From NCBI RefSeq assembly GCF_001598475.1, contig NZ_BCZA01000001.1, positions 372,001 through 436,000 on the forward strand: a stretch of DNA of 64,000 nt, given 5' to 3'. The notes beneath the pieces were generated by a model. That model was given only the letters and a program-made list of their open reading frames with translations. It was not told the origin of the DNA and made no database searches. Positions 47,821 through 57,826 of this stretch are shown here, one piece after another (position 1 is the first letter of the stretch; the number at the start of each line of letters is the position of its first letter). The position numbers were made by a program, and so were the translations under genes. This DNA is from Pantoea agglomerans NBRC 102470 (GTDB lineage: Bacteria; Pseudomonadota; Gammaproteobacteria; Enterobacterales; Enterobacteriaceae).

Positions 47821-49212
47821 TTAGCGGTGTGCCAGTTCGGCGTTGTCGTCGCTTTCCAGGACGCGCTTATCGGTCATACCTAACCAGCGACTGGTGAGAG
47901 AACCGGCGGTCATGGAACCGTTGACGTTCAGGGCAGTACGACCCATATCGATCAGCGGCTCAATGGAGATCAGCAGCGCCACCAGGGTGACCGGCAGGCC
48001 CATCGCAGGCAGGACAATCAGCGCCGCGAAGGTTGCACCACCGCCGACACCGGCAACGCCTGCTGAGCTCAGCGTCACGATCCCGACCAGCGTCGCAATC
48101 CACAGTGGGTCAAACGGGTTGATCCCGACGGTTGGCGCAACCATCACTGCCAGCATAGTTGGATAGAGACCGGCACAGCCGTTCTGGCCGATAGTGGCAC
48201 CAAAAGAGGCCGCAAAGCTGGCAATCGACTCAGGCACGCCAAGACGACGGGTCTGGGTTTCCACGCTCAGCGGAATGCTGGCTGCGCTGGAGCGGCTGGT
48301 AAAGGCGAAGGTAATAACCGGCCACACTTTACGGAAGAAGCGCATCGGGTTGATACCATTTACCGACAGCAGCAGGGCGTGGACACCAAACATGATGGCC
48401 AGACCGAGGTAAGAGGCGACCACAAAGCTGCCCAGCTTAATGATGTCCTGCAGGTTAGAACCGGCAACCACTTTGGTCATCAGCGCCAGCACACCATAAG
48501 GTGTCAGCTTCATCACTAAACGCACCAGCTTCATGACCCAGGACTGCAGCGTATCGATCGCGACCAGCACGCGCTGACCTTTAACTTCATCATCTTTCAG
48601 CAACTGCAGTGCAGCTACACCCAGGAAGGCGGCGAAGATGACGACGCTGATAATCGAGGTCGGACTGGCTCCGGTCAGATCGGCAAACGGATTTTTCGGG
48701 ATAAAGGAGAGCACCAGTTGCGGCACGGTCAGGTCAGCCACTTTGCCGACATAGTTGCTCTGAATCGCACTGAGACGCGCAGTCTCCTGCACGCCCTGAA
48801 CCAGACCTTCTGCGCTCAGGCCAAACAGGCCGGTCACGAAGACGCCGACCAGCGCCGAGATCGCGGTGGTAAACAGCAGTACGCCAATCGTCAGTACGCT
48901 GATTTTTCCCAGCGACGAGGCGTTATGCAGACGGGCGACCGCACTCAGAATGGAAACGAACACCAGCGGCATTACGACCATCTGCAGCAACTGGACATAG
49001 CCATTACCGACGATGTTAAACCAGCTGATAGACTCTTTGACCACTGCGCTGTTTTCGCCGTAGATCAACTGCAAAACCAGGCCGAACAGTACGCCGATTA
49101 CCAGACCGGTCAGCACTTTTTTCGACAGGCTCCAGTTCTGACGGCTGAAGCGAGAGAGCAATACCAGCAGCACCACAAAGGCTACGATATTAAGCGTAAG
49201 AGGAAGGTCCAT
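47821..49212 (-). CDS. tcyP: L-cystine/proton symporter TcyP
   Basis: 463 residues, identical in length to E. coli TcyP (YdjN). DAACS-family transporter: [35 protein letters not shown] (serine-rich re-entrant loop HP1-like), [18 protein letters not shown] (the NG motif region), and [20 protein letters not shown] (HP2). Takes up cystine; in E. coli it is part of the CysB regulon. The C terminus ends DDNAELAHR. Confidence 0.96.
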   Translation of the reverse strand: MDLPLTLNIVAFVVLLVLLSRFSRQNWSLSKKVLTGLVIGVLFGLVLQLIYGENSAVVKESISWFNIVGNGYVQLLQMVVMPLVFVSILSAVARLHNASSLGKISVLTIGVLLFTTAISALVGVFVTGLFGLSAEGLVQGVQETARLSAIQSNYVGKVADLTVPQLVLSFIPKNPFADLTGASPTSIISVVIFAAFLGVAALQLLKDDEVKGQRVLVAIDTLQSWVMKLVRLVMKLTPYGVLALMTKVVAGSNLQDIIKLGSFVVASYLGLAIMFGVHALLLSVNGINPMRFFRKVWPVITFAFTSRSSAASIPLSVETQTRRLGVPESIASFAASFGATIGQNGCAGLYPTMLAVMVAPTVGINPFDPLWIATLVGIVTLSSAGVAGVGGGATFAALIVLPAMGLPVTLVALLISIEPLIDMGRTALNVNGSMTAGSLTSRWLGMTDKRVLESDDNAELAHR

Positions 49213-49363
49213 ACTGAAACTCCAGAGTAATGCGGCCTTTCGCTCTGGAAAGGCCGCATAATGTTAATCACGAATTAAGACAGCAGGAATGGTAACAGCA
49301 GGCGAAGAGGGTGCCTTATATCCAAATGGCATGGTTTATAACTAAAAAGCGTTTTGTGCTGAT

Positions 49364-49954
49364 TTATTGCGCACTATGACTGGAAATAAACCGTCCGACG
49401 CCATTTTGTAGCGTATCGAACAGCTGTGACGGCCAGCCGTTTGCACCAAAAGATGGCATGCCCACCGGAAACCAGAGCGCATATCCCACCAGTCCCAGGC
49501 ACAATGCCCGTTCAAGCTGGTTGCCTTTCTGACTGCGCAGAATCGGCAGCCGGAAGCGCCAGCGGCAGGGCCACAGCAGCGGAACCCCGGCTGGCGTCAG
49601 CATATCGGCCACAATATGGCTAAGGTAGCCCAGCGTCAGACCCTGCAGGACATCAGGCGGTATTGGCGACGACTGGGGCAGGTTTATCTGAAAAAGCCAT
49701 AAACCGGCGGCTATCGCCAGCAAACTGTGGGTAAAGCCGCGATGGCCGAACGCGCGCGCAATAGGATGAGAGAGCCAGCGCAGTCGCTGTCCCAGCAGAG
49801 ATTTAGGGTGATCGATATCGGGCAACAGACATGTCAGCAGGGCTGAGGGAACAAGATGCCACCAGTCGGCCTGCGCCAGCACCGGTGTCAGCTCAGCACG
49901 CTTCGCAAAGATAGCGCTGGCAATGGCAAAAATGATGTGGCCTTCGCCCGTCAT
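49364..49954 (-). CDS. ydjM: YdjM-family inner membrane metal-dependent hydrolase-like protein
   Basis: 196 residues from ATG 49954, same length as E. coli YdjM; the frame is open upstream to 50059 but only the part from MTGEGHIIFAIASAIFAKRA is conserved. YdjM/LexA-inducible hydrolase family with putative metal ligands in LPDIDHPKS, FGHRGFTHSLLA and GYLSHIVADMLTPAGVPLLW. Several membrane segments. E. coli ydjM is SOS-induced, and a LexA-like box is found 25-40 bp upstream here. Confidence 0.93.
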   Translation of the reverse strand: MTGEGHIIFAIASAIFAKRAELTPVLAQADWWHLVPSALLTCLLPDIDHPKSLLGQRLRWLSHPIARAFGHRGFTHSLLAIAAGLWLFQINLPQSSPIPPDVLQGLTLGYLSHIVADMLTPAGVPLLWPCRWRFRLPILRSQKGNQLERALCLGLVGYALWFPVGMPSFGANGWPSQLFDTLQNGVGRFISSHSAQ

Positions 49955-49978
49955 GATAGAACCTGGTTGCAAAGAAAA

Positions 49979-49994
49979 CTGTCGATGCATCCAG
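49979..49994 (-). promoter_or_regulatory. LexA box of ydjM
   Basis: Minus strand CTGGATGCATCGACAG (CTGG-N8-ACAG) with TA before it, the same variant core as at cho. It lies about 25 bp upstream of the ydjM start. Confidence 0.7.
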
Positions 49995-50094
49995 TATAGG
50001 GATTTATCCAGTAAATGAGAACATGTGACGCTGTAACGAAGCATGAATATTATTAACAAGGCGGACAGCGATGAAACACTGTCCGCCAGTAAGA

Positions 50095-50856
50095 TTAACG
50101 CGCCAGCCAGCCGCCATCCACCGCCAGGGTGTAGCCATTCACGTAGTCAGACGCGGAAGAGGCCAGGAAGACTACCGGGCCCATCATGTCATCCGGCACG
50201 CCCCAGCGGCCTGCCGGAATACGGCCCAGAATCTCTTCACTACGCGATTCATCATTACGAAGCTGTTCCGTATTGTTGGTGGCCATGTAACCGGGAGCGA
50301 TGGCATTGACGTTAATGCCATGTTTCGCCCACTCGTTCGCCATCAGACGGGTCAGTCCCATCACGGCACTTTTCGACGCCGTATAAGAGGGCACCCGGAT
50401 ACCGCCCTGGAAGGAGAGCATGGAGGCGATATTGATGATCTTGCCGCCATTACCCTGCGCGATAAACTGACGGGCAACCTGCTGCGACAGGAAAAACAGG
50501 CTCTTGCTGTTAAGATTCATCACGTCATCCCAGTCCTGCTCGCTGAAATTCAGTGCGTCCTCACGGCGGATAATGCCGGCATTGTTGACCAGAATGTTAA
50601 TTTTACCGGCAGCGGCCAGCGCCTGTTCAACCACTGAGGCCACCACGCTGGTCTGCATCAGATCGGCCTGCACCGGCCAGAACCGGCGACCCAGCGCCTC
50701 CACTTTACTTTGGGTATCATCCGGGCCATCACGGTTAACACCGACGATATCACAACCCGCCTGGGCCAGACCCAGCGCCATACCTTGCCCTAAACCGGTG
50801 TTACAGCCGGTCACCAGCGCGACTTTACCTTCCAGGTTAAACGTACTCAGTACCAT
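50095..50856 (-). CDS. kduD: 2-dehydro-3-deoxy-D-gluconate 5-dehydrogenase KduD
   Basis: 253-residue SDR that reduces 2,5-diketo-3-deoxygluconate to KDG in pectin and glycosaminoglycan uronate degradation. TGCNTGLGQGMA cofactor loop, NNAGII, catalytic Ser in INIASMLSFQGG, and YxxxK as PSYTASKSAVMG; ends VNGYTLAVDGGWLAR as in E. coli KduD. ATG 50856 with a GAGGAGAAAT site; 16 bp after kduI. Confidence 0.96.
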   Translation of the reverse strand: MVLSTFNLEGKVALVTGCNTGLGQGMALGLAQAGCDIVGVNRDGPDDTQSKVEALGRRFWPVQADLMQTSVVASVVEQALAAAGKINILVNNAGIIRREDALNFSEQDWDDVMNLNSKSLFFLSQQVARQFIAQGNGGKIINIASMLSFQGGIRVPSYTASKSAVMGLTRLMANEWAKHGINVNAIAPGYMATNNTEQLRNDESRSEEILGRIPAGRWGVPDDMMGPVVFLASSASDYVNGYTLAVDGGWLAR

Positions 50857-50872
50857 GGTATTTCTCCTCTGC

Positions 50873-51709
50873 TCAGCGCAGTTCACTGATTTTGACGTGG
50901 TCCATGTCATCAAAGACCTGATTCTCACCCACCATGCCCCAGATAAAGGTGTAACGCTGGGTGCCGACACCGGCGTGAATTGACCAGCTGGGTGAGATCA
51001 CCGCCTGCTCGTTGTGTACCAGCAGATGGCGGGTTTGCTGCGGTTGCCCCATCATGTGGAAGACGGCGCACTCTTCGCTCATATCGAAGTAGAAATAGAC
51101 TTCCATGCGGCGTTCATGGGTGTGGCAGGGCATGGTGTTCCACAGGCTGCCTTCATCCAGTTTGGTTAAGCCCATGGTGAGCTGGCAGGTGGGCAACACA
51201 TCCGGCACGATAAATTTGTTAATGGTGCGGCGATTGGAGGTCGCGGCATCACCCAGCGTCGCGGTGGCGGCTTCCTGCAGCGTGATTTTCTTGTCCGGGA
51301 AGGTGCTGTGTGCTGGTGCACTGTTGTAATAGAATTTGGCCGGCTGCGCCGGGTTCAGGCTGCGGAACTGCAGGTTGCGCGCACCTTTGCCGATGTAAAG
51401 TGCCTCTTCGTGACCGATTTCCCACGCTTTACCGTCAACTTCTACCAGACCCGGGCCGCCAATATTGATCATACCCAGCTCGCGGCGTTCAAGAAAATAA
51501 GCGACGCCCAGCTGTTTTCCCATCTCATCACCGATAGTGACCGGATTATTCACCGGCATGACGCCGCCAATAATGATGCGGTCGATATGGCTGTAGGTCA
51601 GGGTGTAATCATCGGCAGTAAATATCTTCTCAATCAGGAACTCGCGGCGCAGTGCTTCAGTGTCGAGTTGCTTAGCGTGATCGCTGTGAATGCTTTGACG
51701 AACGTCCAT
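50873..51709 (-). CDS. kduI: 5-dehydro-4-deoxy-D-glucuronate isomerase KduI
   Basis: 278 residues, the normal length. Cupin-type zinc isomerase converting 5-keto-4-deoxyuronate to 2,5-diketo-3-deoxygluconate. [20 protein letters not shown] start; metal-binding region [20 protein letters not shown] (His, His, Glu) and [14 protein letters not shown]. First gene of kduID, behind a KdgR box. In E. coli these genes are elsewhere (near lysR-araE), so their place between ydjM and hxpB differs. Confidence 0.97.
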   Translation of the reverse strand: MDVRQSIHSDHAKQLDTEALRREFLIEKIFTADDYTLTYSHIDRIIIGGVMPVNNPVTIGDEMGKQLGVAYFLERRELGMINIGGPGLVEVDGKAWEIGHEEALYIGKGARNLQFRSLNPAQPAKFYYNSAPAHSTFPDKKITLQEAATATLGDAATSNRRTINKFIVPDVLPTCQLTMGLTKLDEGSLWNTMPCHTHERRMEVYFYFDMSEECAVFHMMGQPQQTRHLLVHNEQAVISPSWSIHAGVGTQRYTFIWGMVGENQVFDDMDHVKISELR

Positions 51710-51795
51710 CTCAGGCCTCTCTGCAGGTCAGGTTATTCATGCCCCAAACGGGGACGCTTTTGGCATCTTAGGCAGAGCGGGATGGGAATTCAATA

Positions 51796-51819
51796 AAAAT
51801 GAAACGTTGTTTTATTTTT
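51796..51819. promoter_or_regulatory. KdgR operator upstream of kduI
   Basis: ATGAAACGTTGTTTTATT matches the KdgR consensus (ATGAAACA-N-TGTTTCAT) closely. It lies about 90 bp upstream of kduI. Confidence 0.75.
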
Positions 51820-51855
51820 TGCGGGTCAGATCAAGTGGCAGGTGCAACAGGCAAT

Positions 51856-51878
51856 AAAAAGCCCGCCATAAGCGGGCT
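51856..51878 (-). terminator. Terminator of hxpB
   Basis: Minus-strand stem AGCCCGC / GCGGGCT (51860-51866, 51872-51878) followed on that strand by TTTTTATTG. Confidence 0.85.
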
Positions 51879-51882
51879 GTTA

Positions 51883-52551
51883 TTATCCCTGCAGATGCTG
51901 CAGGCTAAGCTGGGTCAGATTGTCCAGCCGGACATCCGCCAGCGCCCAGCGGGGATCGTCGCGGTGTTCAGCGGCGGGCACCACAATCGATCGCATACGC
52001 GCTGCTTTGGTGGCGATCATGCCGTTAAACGAATCTTCCAGCGTGACGCAGTTGAGCGGATCGATCGCAAGGCTGGCGGCGGCGTTGAGATAGACCTGCG
52101 GATGGGGCTTGCTGTAGGGCAGCGCTTCTGCTGAAGCCAGTACGTCGAAATAAGGGCGCAGATTGAAGATCTCCAGCACCTGTTCCAGCATCTTTAGCGG
52201 TGATGCGGAGGCAAGGCCGATTTTCAGCCCCTGTTCCCGGCACAGTTGCAGCGCCGTTTCCACGCCCGGCAGCAGTGGCCGCGTCTGATCCACCAGCGTC
52301 ATGGCGCGCGTAATAATCCGCTCAGTGACCTCCTGCTGAGAGGGGCCATGCCAGGGCAGCGTTTCGTACCACATCCGTACAGTCTGATCGATGCGCAGAC
52401 CCAGGGTATCGGGCATTTCACTGCGACGTGACAGGTCAACATCCAGCGTTGAAAAGATATCCAGCTCAGCCTGATCCCACAGAGGTTCAGAATCGATCAG
52501 TAAGCCATCCATATCAAACAGGGCGGCAAGGACAGGGCGGTGATAAGGCAT
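51883..52551 (-). CDS. hxpB: HAD-family hexitol/2-deoxyglucose-6-phosphatase HxpB (YniC)
   Basis: 222 residues from ATG 52551, same length as E. coli YniC; longer upstream frames are not conserved. HAD motif I ALFDMDGLLIDSEPLW (nucleophile and acid Asp), motif II GLASAS, motif III Lys in YSKPHPQVY and motif IV LEDSFNG. Cap domain C1 type. Cytoplasmic sugar-phosphate phosphatase. A GGAG ribosome site precedes the ATG; divergent from yniB. Confidence 0.95.
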   Translation of the reverse strand: MPYHRPVLAALFDMDGLLIDSEPLWDQAELDIFSTLDVDLSRRSEMPDTLGLRIDQTVRMWYETLPWHGPSQQEVTERIITRAMTLVDQTRPLLPGVETALQLCREQGLKIGLASASPLKMLEQVLEIFNLRPYFDVLASAEALPYSKPHPQVYLNAAASLAIDPLNCVTLEDSFNGMIATKAARMRSIVVPAAEHRDDPRWALADVRLDNLTQLSLQHLQG

Positions 52552-52697
52552 CAGGGGGTCTCCTTTTAAAGTCAGCTTTACCTTACCATCATTCTTTACT
52601 GGCGCACGCTCTGCCCGACAGGCCACGCTTTATTTGGGAAATTTCACCGTTGGCAGGTAAACTGACGGCAAATTGGATTCCGGGTTCAGGAGATATT

Positions 52698-53234
52698 ATG
52701 ACCTATCAACAGGCTGGCCGTATTGCCATCCTCAAGCGAGTGGCAGGCTGGGTGCTCTTTTTAGTGGCGCTGCTGTCGACCATTATTTCTGTATTGAGCT
52801 TTATGTTTAAGCACAGCGAAAAGCAGCCAGGCATTGATGCCGTCATGCTCGATTTCGTCCACGTCATCGTCGATATGCTGCGCTTTAACACACCATTCCT
52901 GAATGTCTTCTGGCATAACTCGCCGGTACCGGAATTTAACGGTCAGATGAACCTGGGTTTCTGGCTGATCTATATTCTGATTTTTGTCGGGCTGGCGCTG
53001 GAGTCGTCAGGCGCGCGGATGGGACGTCAGGCGCGTCACGTCAAAGAAGGCATTGAGGATCAGATGATTCTGGAGCAGGCAAAAGGCAGTGAAGGGCGTA
53101 GCCGTCAGCAACTGGAAGAGAAGGTGCGCGTACCTCGCCACACCATCTTCCTGCAGATCTTCCCGCTCTATGTCCTGCCGGTGGTGATTGCGATAGCCGG
53201 TTATTTTGCGCTGTCGCTGCTGGGCTTTATCTGA
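52698..53234 (+). CDS. yniB: YniB-family membrane protein
   Basis: 178 residues, same length as E. coli YniB. Three or four transmembrane helices (about 17-37, 85-105, 148-172), a cytosolic basic/acidic middle (RMGRQARHVKEGIEDQMILE). Function unknown. CAGGAG site before the ATG at 52698. It lies between divergent hxpB and convergent yniA, as in E. coli. Confidence 0.92.
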   Translation: MTYQQAGRIAILKRVAGWVLFLVALLSTIISVLSFMFKHSEKQPGIDAVMLDFVHVIVDMLRFNTPFLNVFWHNSPVPEFNGQMNLGFWLIYILIFVGLALESSGARMGRQARHVKEGIEDQMILEQAKGSEGRSRQQLEEKVRVPRHTIFLQIFPLYVLPVVIAIAGYFALSLLGFI

Positions 53235-53246
53235 CCGCGATCTTTG

Positions 53247-54140
53247 TCAGGCCGGTCTGGCCTGACTGGCGCCCAGCGCATCCTCATCCAGCAACTGGCC
53301 AATGGCGAACTGTGCATCGCCTGGCCAGTGCCCGCCAAAGACGTTAGCCCGGTTGAGCAGATAGTAGAGCTGGTAGACCGGCAGACGCTGCGAAAAACCA
53401 TCCGGTAACGGCCACACCGCCTGATAACCGTCGTAAATCTGGCGAGGCAGGTCAGGGTACCAGCTCAGCATAGCTAAATCGCACTCACGGTCGCCCCAGT
53501 AACAGGCAGGATCGAACAGCCAGGGGCCACTCTCACTGCTGGCGCAGTTAGCCGGCCAGAGGTCGCCATGCAGCAGCGACGGTTGCGGATGATGTGACGC
53601 GAGCACCCGCTGCACGCAGGCAACGATCAGCTCTGTATCCCCGTACTGAATTCCCTTTTCCGCTGCCAGCTGCAGCTGCCAGCCAATGCGCTGTTCAGCA
53701 AAAAAAACCGACCAGCGTCGCAGCCAGCTATTGGGTTGGGGCGTCGTGGTGATGTTATTGTCGAAATCGAGGCCGAACTGCGTCTGCTCGCTCCACTGAT
53801 GCAGATGCGCCAGTTGCTGACCGAGCTGATATGCACTCTGCTCATCAAGCGGCTGTGGCCTGATATATTCCAGCAGCAGAAAGCTCTCCTCGCGATGATG
53901 ACCCACACCATAGACTTTAGGCACCCGAACCGTGCCGGTGCGCGCCAGCAAATCCAGCTGGTCTGCTTCCCAGGTAAAGAGCGACAGCATATCGCGGCTG
54001 TTACTTTTGACGAAGACGTCGTGATCACCGTAGCGGATCTGCCAGGTGGGATGGATATCACCCCCCGCGAGGGCGTGACGTTGAGTGATTTCGGCGTTGC
54101 CTAACTGCTCGCTTAACAGACGACTAATGGCTGACCACAT
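53247..54140 (-). CDS. yniA: Fructosamine kinase-family protein YniA
   Basis: 297 residues. Aminoglycoside-phosphotransferase-like kinase fold: LAGGDIHPTWQI near the N terminus, ATP-anchoring Lys in VFVKSN, hinge LLLEYI, catalytic LLHGDLWPANC and the metal Asp in LFDPACYWGDRECDLAM. Proposed to phosphorylate protein-bound or free fructosamines (deglycation). The stop is 12 bp from the yniB stop, convergent. Confidence 0.93.
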   Translation of the reverse strand: MWSAISRLLSEQLGNAEITQRHALAGGDIHPTWQIRYGDHDVFVKSNSRDMLSLFTWEADQLDLLARTGTVRVPKVYGVGHHREESFLLLEYIRPQPLDEQSAYQLGQQLAHLHQWSEQTQFGLDFDNNITTTPQPNSWLRRWSVFFAEQRIGWQLQLAAEKGIQYGDTELIVACVQRVLASHHPQPSLLHGDLWPANCASSESGPWLFDPACYWGDRECDLAMLSWYPDLPRQIYDGYQAVWPLPDGFSQRLPVYQLYYLLNRANVFGGHWPGDAQFAIGQLLDEDALGASQARPA

Positions 54141-54218
54141 TGGGCTATCCTCGTTATTCGCTGCGTAAGTTCGGTTGTATTGCGTAAATATTCACCAAAA
54201 ACCGCGCAATTGCACCCT

Positions 54219-54536
54219 TTATTCTGGCGCTGAGGTGGCAGGGCGATGATCGGCAGCATCGCGCAGATACTCTTCGAAGGTCGTGACGGTCACCTCGGGT
54301 TCCTGGCCCAGCGCGCTTTCACCGGCCGCAGTGACCTGCCGCCGCAGCTCCTCAGCCTCCAGCGTGCTGACGATGCCATAGCTGTTCGTACCGAGTTCAT
54401 GTGGATGGCCGTCGTCATCTGTCATCGTGGTCGTGAAACCTGCGGCGGTCATTGCGCTGGTCAGTTCCAGGATGTCACTTAAGCCCGACTCCTGATAGTG
54501 AAAGGTCACGATATAGCGGGTTAAGGTGTTGCTCAT
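54219..54536 (-). CDS. ydiZ: GhoS-family protein (YdiZ-like)
   Basis: 105 residues with the GhoS/DUF2622 pattern: TRYIVTFHYQESGLSDIL, GFTTTMTDDDGHPHELGTNS, YGIVSTLEAEELRRQV, VTTFEEYLRDAADH. E. coli GhoS cleaves ghoT mRNA as a type V antitoxin; YdiZ is its paralogue beside yniA, which fits this context. No GhoT-like membrane peptide is evident nearby. Perfect GGAGGTG ribosome site before ATG 54536. Confidence 0.75.
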   Translation of the reverse strand: MSNTLTRYIVTFHYQESGLSDILELTSAMTAAGFTTTMTDDDGHPHELGTNSYGIVSTLEAEELRRQVTAAGESALGQEPEVTVTTFEEYLRDAADHRPATSAPE

Positions 54537-54886
54537 GAGGCACCTCCGGGGAAGGGAAACTGAACTGAGCGTAGACCATGGTGAAAAATCAGGCGAATTA
54601 TGAAGGAGATGCTGCGTGTGTGACGTGATGCATAGCGTAAATTCGTGTCAGGAGCCAGCAGCATAACGTAAAAATCTTCTGCCGTTGCGTCTGGCTTTTC
54701 ATTTGGGCAGCACTATAATGCGCCACGTTAATAAGATGAGTCCCAATTAACAGGGGTTGTCAGGGCGATTCCAGGCATTTTGTGTAAGTTAATAATTTTT
54801 TACAAAACTTACCGTAAATTGCATTGAATGCCCGGCAAAACGCTTCAGACTCTCCGTTTTTTAAACAGTCGCACGGATCACATTTA
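54537..54886. other. ydiZ-ydiY intergenic region with a candidate promoter
   Basis: 350 bp. A perfect TATAAT at 54714-54719 followed by a GC-rich GCGCC stretch could be a strong promoter for ydiY or a leader; no clear -35. In E. coli pfkB lies between ydiZ and ydiY; it is absent here and no remnant was recognised. Confidence 0.5.
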
Positions 54887-55648
54887 ATGAAAGCCTATAA
54901 CAAGCTGTCTGCTGTTCTTTTGCTCTCCGCCGGAGCTTTTTGTCACCAGGCAATGGCCGATAACGCCGTATTTACGTCAATGGATGACCCTTCAACAGCT
55001 AAAAAGCCGTTTGAAGGTTCTGCTGCTGCGGGATATCTGGCGCAAACCGGTAACACCACCAGTTCATCAATGACGGCTCAGACCAATATGACCTGGTATC
55101 AGTCATCTATGGCTTACAGCTTGTGGGGTAACGCAGCCAACACCTCGTCAAACGATGAGCGCTCTTCTGAAACTTACAACATCGGTGGTCGTTCACGTTA
55201 CAACCTCAACTCGTATGACTACCTGTTTGGACAGGCGAGCTGGTTAAGCGATCGTTTCAATGGTTACGATTCACGCGACGTGCTGACAGCCGGTTACGGT
55301 CGTCAGATTCTGAATGGACCGGTGCACTCGCTGCGTGCGGAATTGGGTCCGGGTGTACGTTATGACGATTATCACGCTGGTGGTCATCAGACCAAAGCGC
55401 TGGGCTATGGCGCAGTCAGCTATCAGTGGCAGCTGACCGACACCACTAAATTTATTCAGGGCGTGTCAGTGCTGAGCAGCTTCGGAGAAGACACCACGGT
55501 GAACTCCGAAACTGGTCTGCAGGTGGCGATCAACAGCCACTTCGCGCTGAAGCTGGCTTACAACGTCAGCTGGAACAACAATCCGCCGGAATCGGCACCT
55601 GATCGCACCGATACCAAAACCTCAATCATGCTCTCTTACGCTATGTAA
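54887..55648 (+). CDS. ydiY: YdiY-like outer membrane protein (DUF481)
   Basis: 253 residues. Signal peptide about 1-25 (VLLLSAGAFCHQAMA). DUF481 beta-barrel: GSAAAGYLAQTGNTTSSSMT, RSRYNLNSYDYLFGQASWLS, LTAGYGRQILNGPVHSLRAE, and a final strand TSIMLSYAM for BAM. Acid-inducible Salt-like barrel of unknown substrate in E. coli. ATG 54887 is chosen for the signal peptide; an upstream in-frame start at 54824 lacks support. Confidence 0.9.
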   Translation: MKAYNKLSAVLLLSAGAFCHQAMADNAVFTSMDDPSTAKKPFEGSAAAGYLAQTGNTTSSSMTAQTNMTWYQSSMAYSLWGNAANTSSNDERSSETYNIGGRSRYNLNSYDYLFGQASWLSDRFNGYDSRDVLTAGYGRQILNGPVHSLRAELGPGVRYDDYHAGGHQTKALGYGAVSYQWQLTDTTKFIQGVSVLSSFGEDTTVNSETGLQVAINSHFALKLAYNVSWNNNPPESAPDRTDTKTSIMLSYAM

Positions 55649-55672
55649 GCGCATTTTTGCAGCAGCATTCAC

Positions 55673-55707
55673 AGCGGCCTGACAGTGTGTCAGGCCGCTT
55701 TTTTTTG
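55673..55707 (+). terminator. Terminator after ydiY
   Basis: Stem AGCGGCCTGACA (55673-55684) / TGTCAGGCCGCT (55688-55699) followed by eight T. Confidence 0.93.
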
Positions 55708-55894
55708 ATTTCTCCAGGGCTTAGCGAAAAAGGCATGGGTTTTTCTCGCCGGGGAAAACTGCTATCATCAGCCCCGCACTGAAATCCTGGCGACATTCCG
55801 ACAATGTGGGTCTGATATCACGCCAGGTCACTAATTTTACATTACGTTGCATGTAGGCTTTCGTGTGGCTTACCACTGCAAATAAGGATATGAA

Positions 55895-57823
55895 ATGCCT
55901 GTAATTACGCTTCCTGATGGCAGCCAGCGCGTGTTTGACCACCCTGTCAGTGTGATGGATATTGCACTGGACATCGGTCCTGGTCTGGCGAAAGCCTGTA
56001 TCGCTGGCCGTGTTAACGGTGAACTGGTTGATGCTGTTGATCCCATCACTGAAGATGCCGCCGTAGCGATCATTACCGCTAAAGATGAAGCGGGTCTGGA
56101 AATCATCCGTCACTCCTGTGCGCACCTGTTAGGGCATGCGATTAAACAGCTGTGGCCGGATACCAAAATGGCGATTGGCCCGGTCATTGATAACGGCTTC
56201 TATTATGATGTCGACATCGATCGTACCCTGACCCAGGAAGATATCGACCTGCTGGAACAACGCATGCATCAGTTGGCTGAAACCAACTACGATGTGGTGA
56301 AGAAGAAGGTCAGCTGGCAGGAAGCTCGCGACGTCTTTGCGGCGCGCGGCGAAATTTACAAGACCACCATTCTTGATGAAAACATCAGCCATGACGATAA
56401 GCCTGGCCTGTATCATCACGAAGAATATGTCGACATGTGCCGCGGTCCGCACGTGCCGAACATGCGGTTCTGCCATCATTTTAAACTGCAGAAGATCTCC
56501 GGTGCCTACTGGCGCGGCGACAGCAACAACAAAATGCTGCAGCGTATTTATGGCACCGCATGGGCAGACAAAAAGCAGCTGGCAGCCTATCTGCAGCGTC
56601 TGGAAGAGGCGGCGAAGCGTGACCATCGTAAGATTGGTAAGCAGCTGGATCTCTACCACATGCAGGAAGAAGCACCAGGCATGGTCTTCTGGCATAATGA
56701 CGGCTGGACCATCTTCCGCGAGCTGGAAGTGTTTGTCCGCAGCAAGTTAAAAGAGTACCAGTACCAGGAAGTTAAAGGTCCATTCATGATGGATCGCGTC
56801 CTGTGGGAAAAAACCGGGCACTGGGAAAACTATAAAGAAGCAATGTTCACCACCTCATCTGAGAACCGTGAATATTGCATCAAACCGATGAACTGTCCTG
56901 GGCATGTTCAGATCTTTAATCAGGGTCTGAAATCCTACCGTGACCTGCCGCTGCGTATGGCAGAGTTCGGCAGCTGTCACCGTAATGAACCCTCAGGCGC
57001 ACTGCACGGCCTGATGCGTGTTCGTGGCTTTACCCAGGATGATGCACACGTCTTCTGTACTGAAGAGCAGGTGCGTGACGAAGTGAACAGCTGTATCCGC
57101 ATGGTTTATGACATGTACAGCACCTTCGGTTTTGAAAAGATTGTGGTGAAGTTATCCACCCGTCCTGAGAAGCGCATCGGTACGGATGAGATGTGGGATC
57201 GTGCCGAGGAAGATCTGGCTGCGGCGCTGAACGAAAACAATATTGAGTTTGAGTTCCAGCCAGGCGAAGGCGCGTTCTACGGTCCTAAAATTGAGTTTAC
57301 TTTGTACGATTGTCTTGATCGCGCCTGGCAGTGCGGAACAGTTCAGCTAGACTTCTCCCTGCCAAAACGCCTTGAAGCAACCTACGTGGGTGAAAACAAT
57401 GATCGTCAGACGCCAGTGATGATTCACCGTGCGATTCTGGGATCAATGGAGCGTTTCATCGGTATTCTGACCGAAGAATTCGCCGGTTTCTTCCCAACCT
57501 GGCTGGCACCGCTGCAAGTCGTGGTAATGAATATTACCGACGGACAAGCAGAATATGTTGAGTCTTTGACGCGTAAGCTGCAGAATGCTGGCATTCGTGT
57601 GAAGGCAGACTTGAGAAATGAGAAGATAGGCTTTAAAATCCGCGAGCACACATTACGTCGCGTCCCTTATATGTTGGTCTGCGGTGATAAAGAGGTGGAA
57701 TCTGGCAAAGTTGCCGTTCGCACCCGCCGTGGTAAAGACCTTGGGTCGATGGATGTCGATGTGTTTGTTGAGAAACTTCAACAAGAGATTCGCAGCCGAA
57801 ATCTTCAACAATTGGAGGAATAA
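55895..57823 (+). CDS. thrS: Threonyl-tRNA synthetase
   Basis: Class II synthetase of 642 residues. TGS domain (1-62), editing domain with [16 protein letters not shown] and CRGPHVP (His and Cys zinc/editing sites), catalytic core with motif 1 near [17 protein letters not shown], the zinc ligand Cys in [10 protein letters not shown], motif 2 [21 protein letters not shown], motif 3 [11 protein letters not shown], and the anticodon domain from about 535. In E. coli ThrS represses its own translation through a tRNA-like leader; the 188-bp leader here was not folded. infC follows after 3 bp. Confidence 0.98.
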   Translation: MPVITLPDGSQRVFDHPVSVMDIALDIGPGLAKACIAGRVNGELVDAVDPITEDAAVAIITAKDEAGLEIIRHSCAHLLGHAIKQLWPDTKMAIGPVIDNGFYYDVDIDRTLTQEDIDLLEQRMHQLAETNYDVVKKKVSWQEARDVFAARGEIYKTTILDENISHDDKPGLYHHEEYVDMCRGPHVPNMRFCHHFKLQKISGAYWRGDSNNKMLQRIYGTAWADKKQLAAYLQRLEEAAKRDHRKIGKQLDLYHMQEEAPGMVFWHNDGWTIFRELEVFVRSKLKEYQYQEVKGPFMMDRVLWEKTGHWENYKEAMFTTSSENREYCIKPMNCPGHVQIFNQGLKSYRDLPLRMAEFGSCHRNEPSGALHGLMRVRGFTQDDAHVFCTEEQVRDEVNSCIRMVYDMYSTFGFEKIVVKLSTRPEKRIGTDEMWDRAEEDLAAALNENNIEFEFQPGEGAFYGPKIEFTLYDCLDRAWQCGTVQLDFSLPKRLEATYVGENNDRQTPVMIHRAILGSMERFIGILTEEFAGFFPTWLAPLQVVVMNITDGQAEYVESLTRKLQNAGIRVKADLRNEKIGFKIREHTLRRVPYMLVCGDKEVESGKVAVRTRRGKDLGSMDVDVFVEKLQQEIRSRNLQQLEE

Positions 57824-57826
57824 AGT

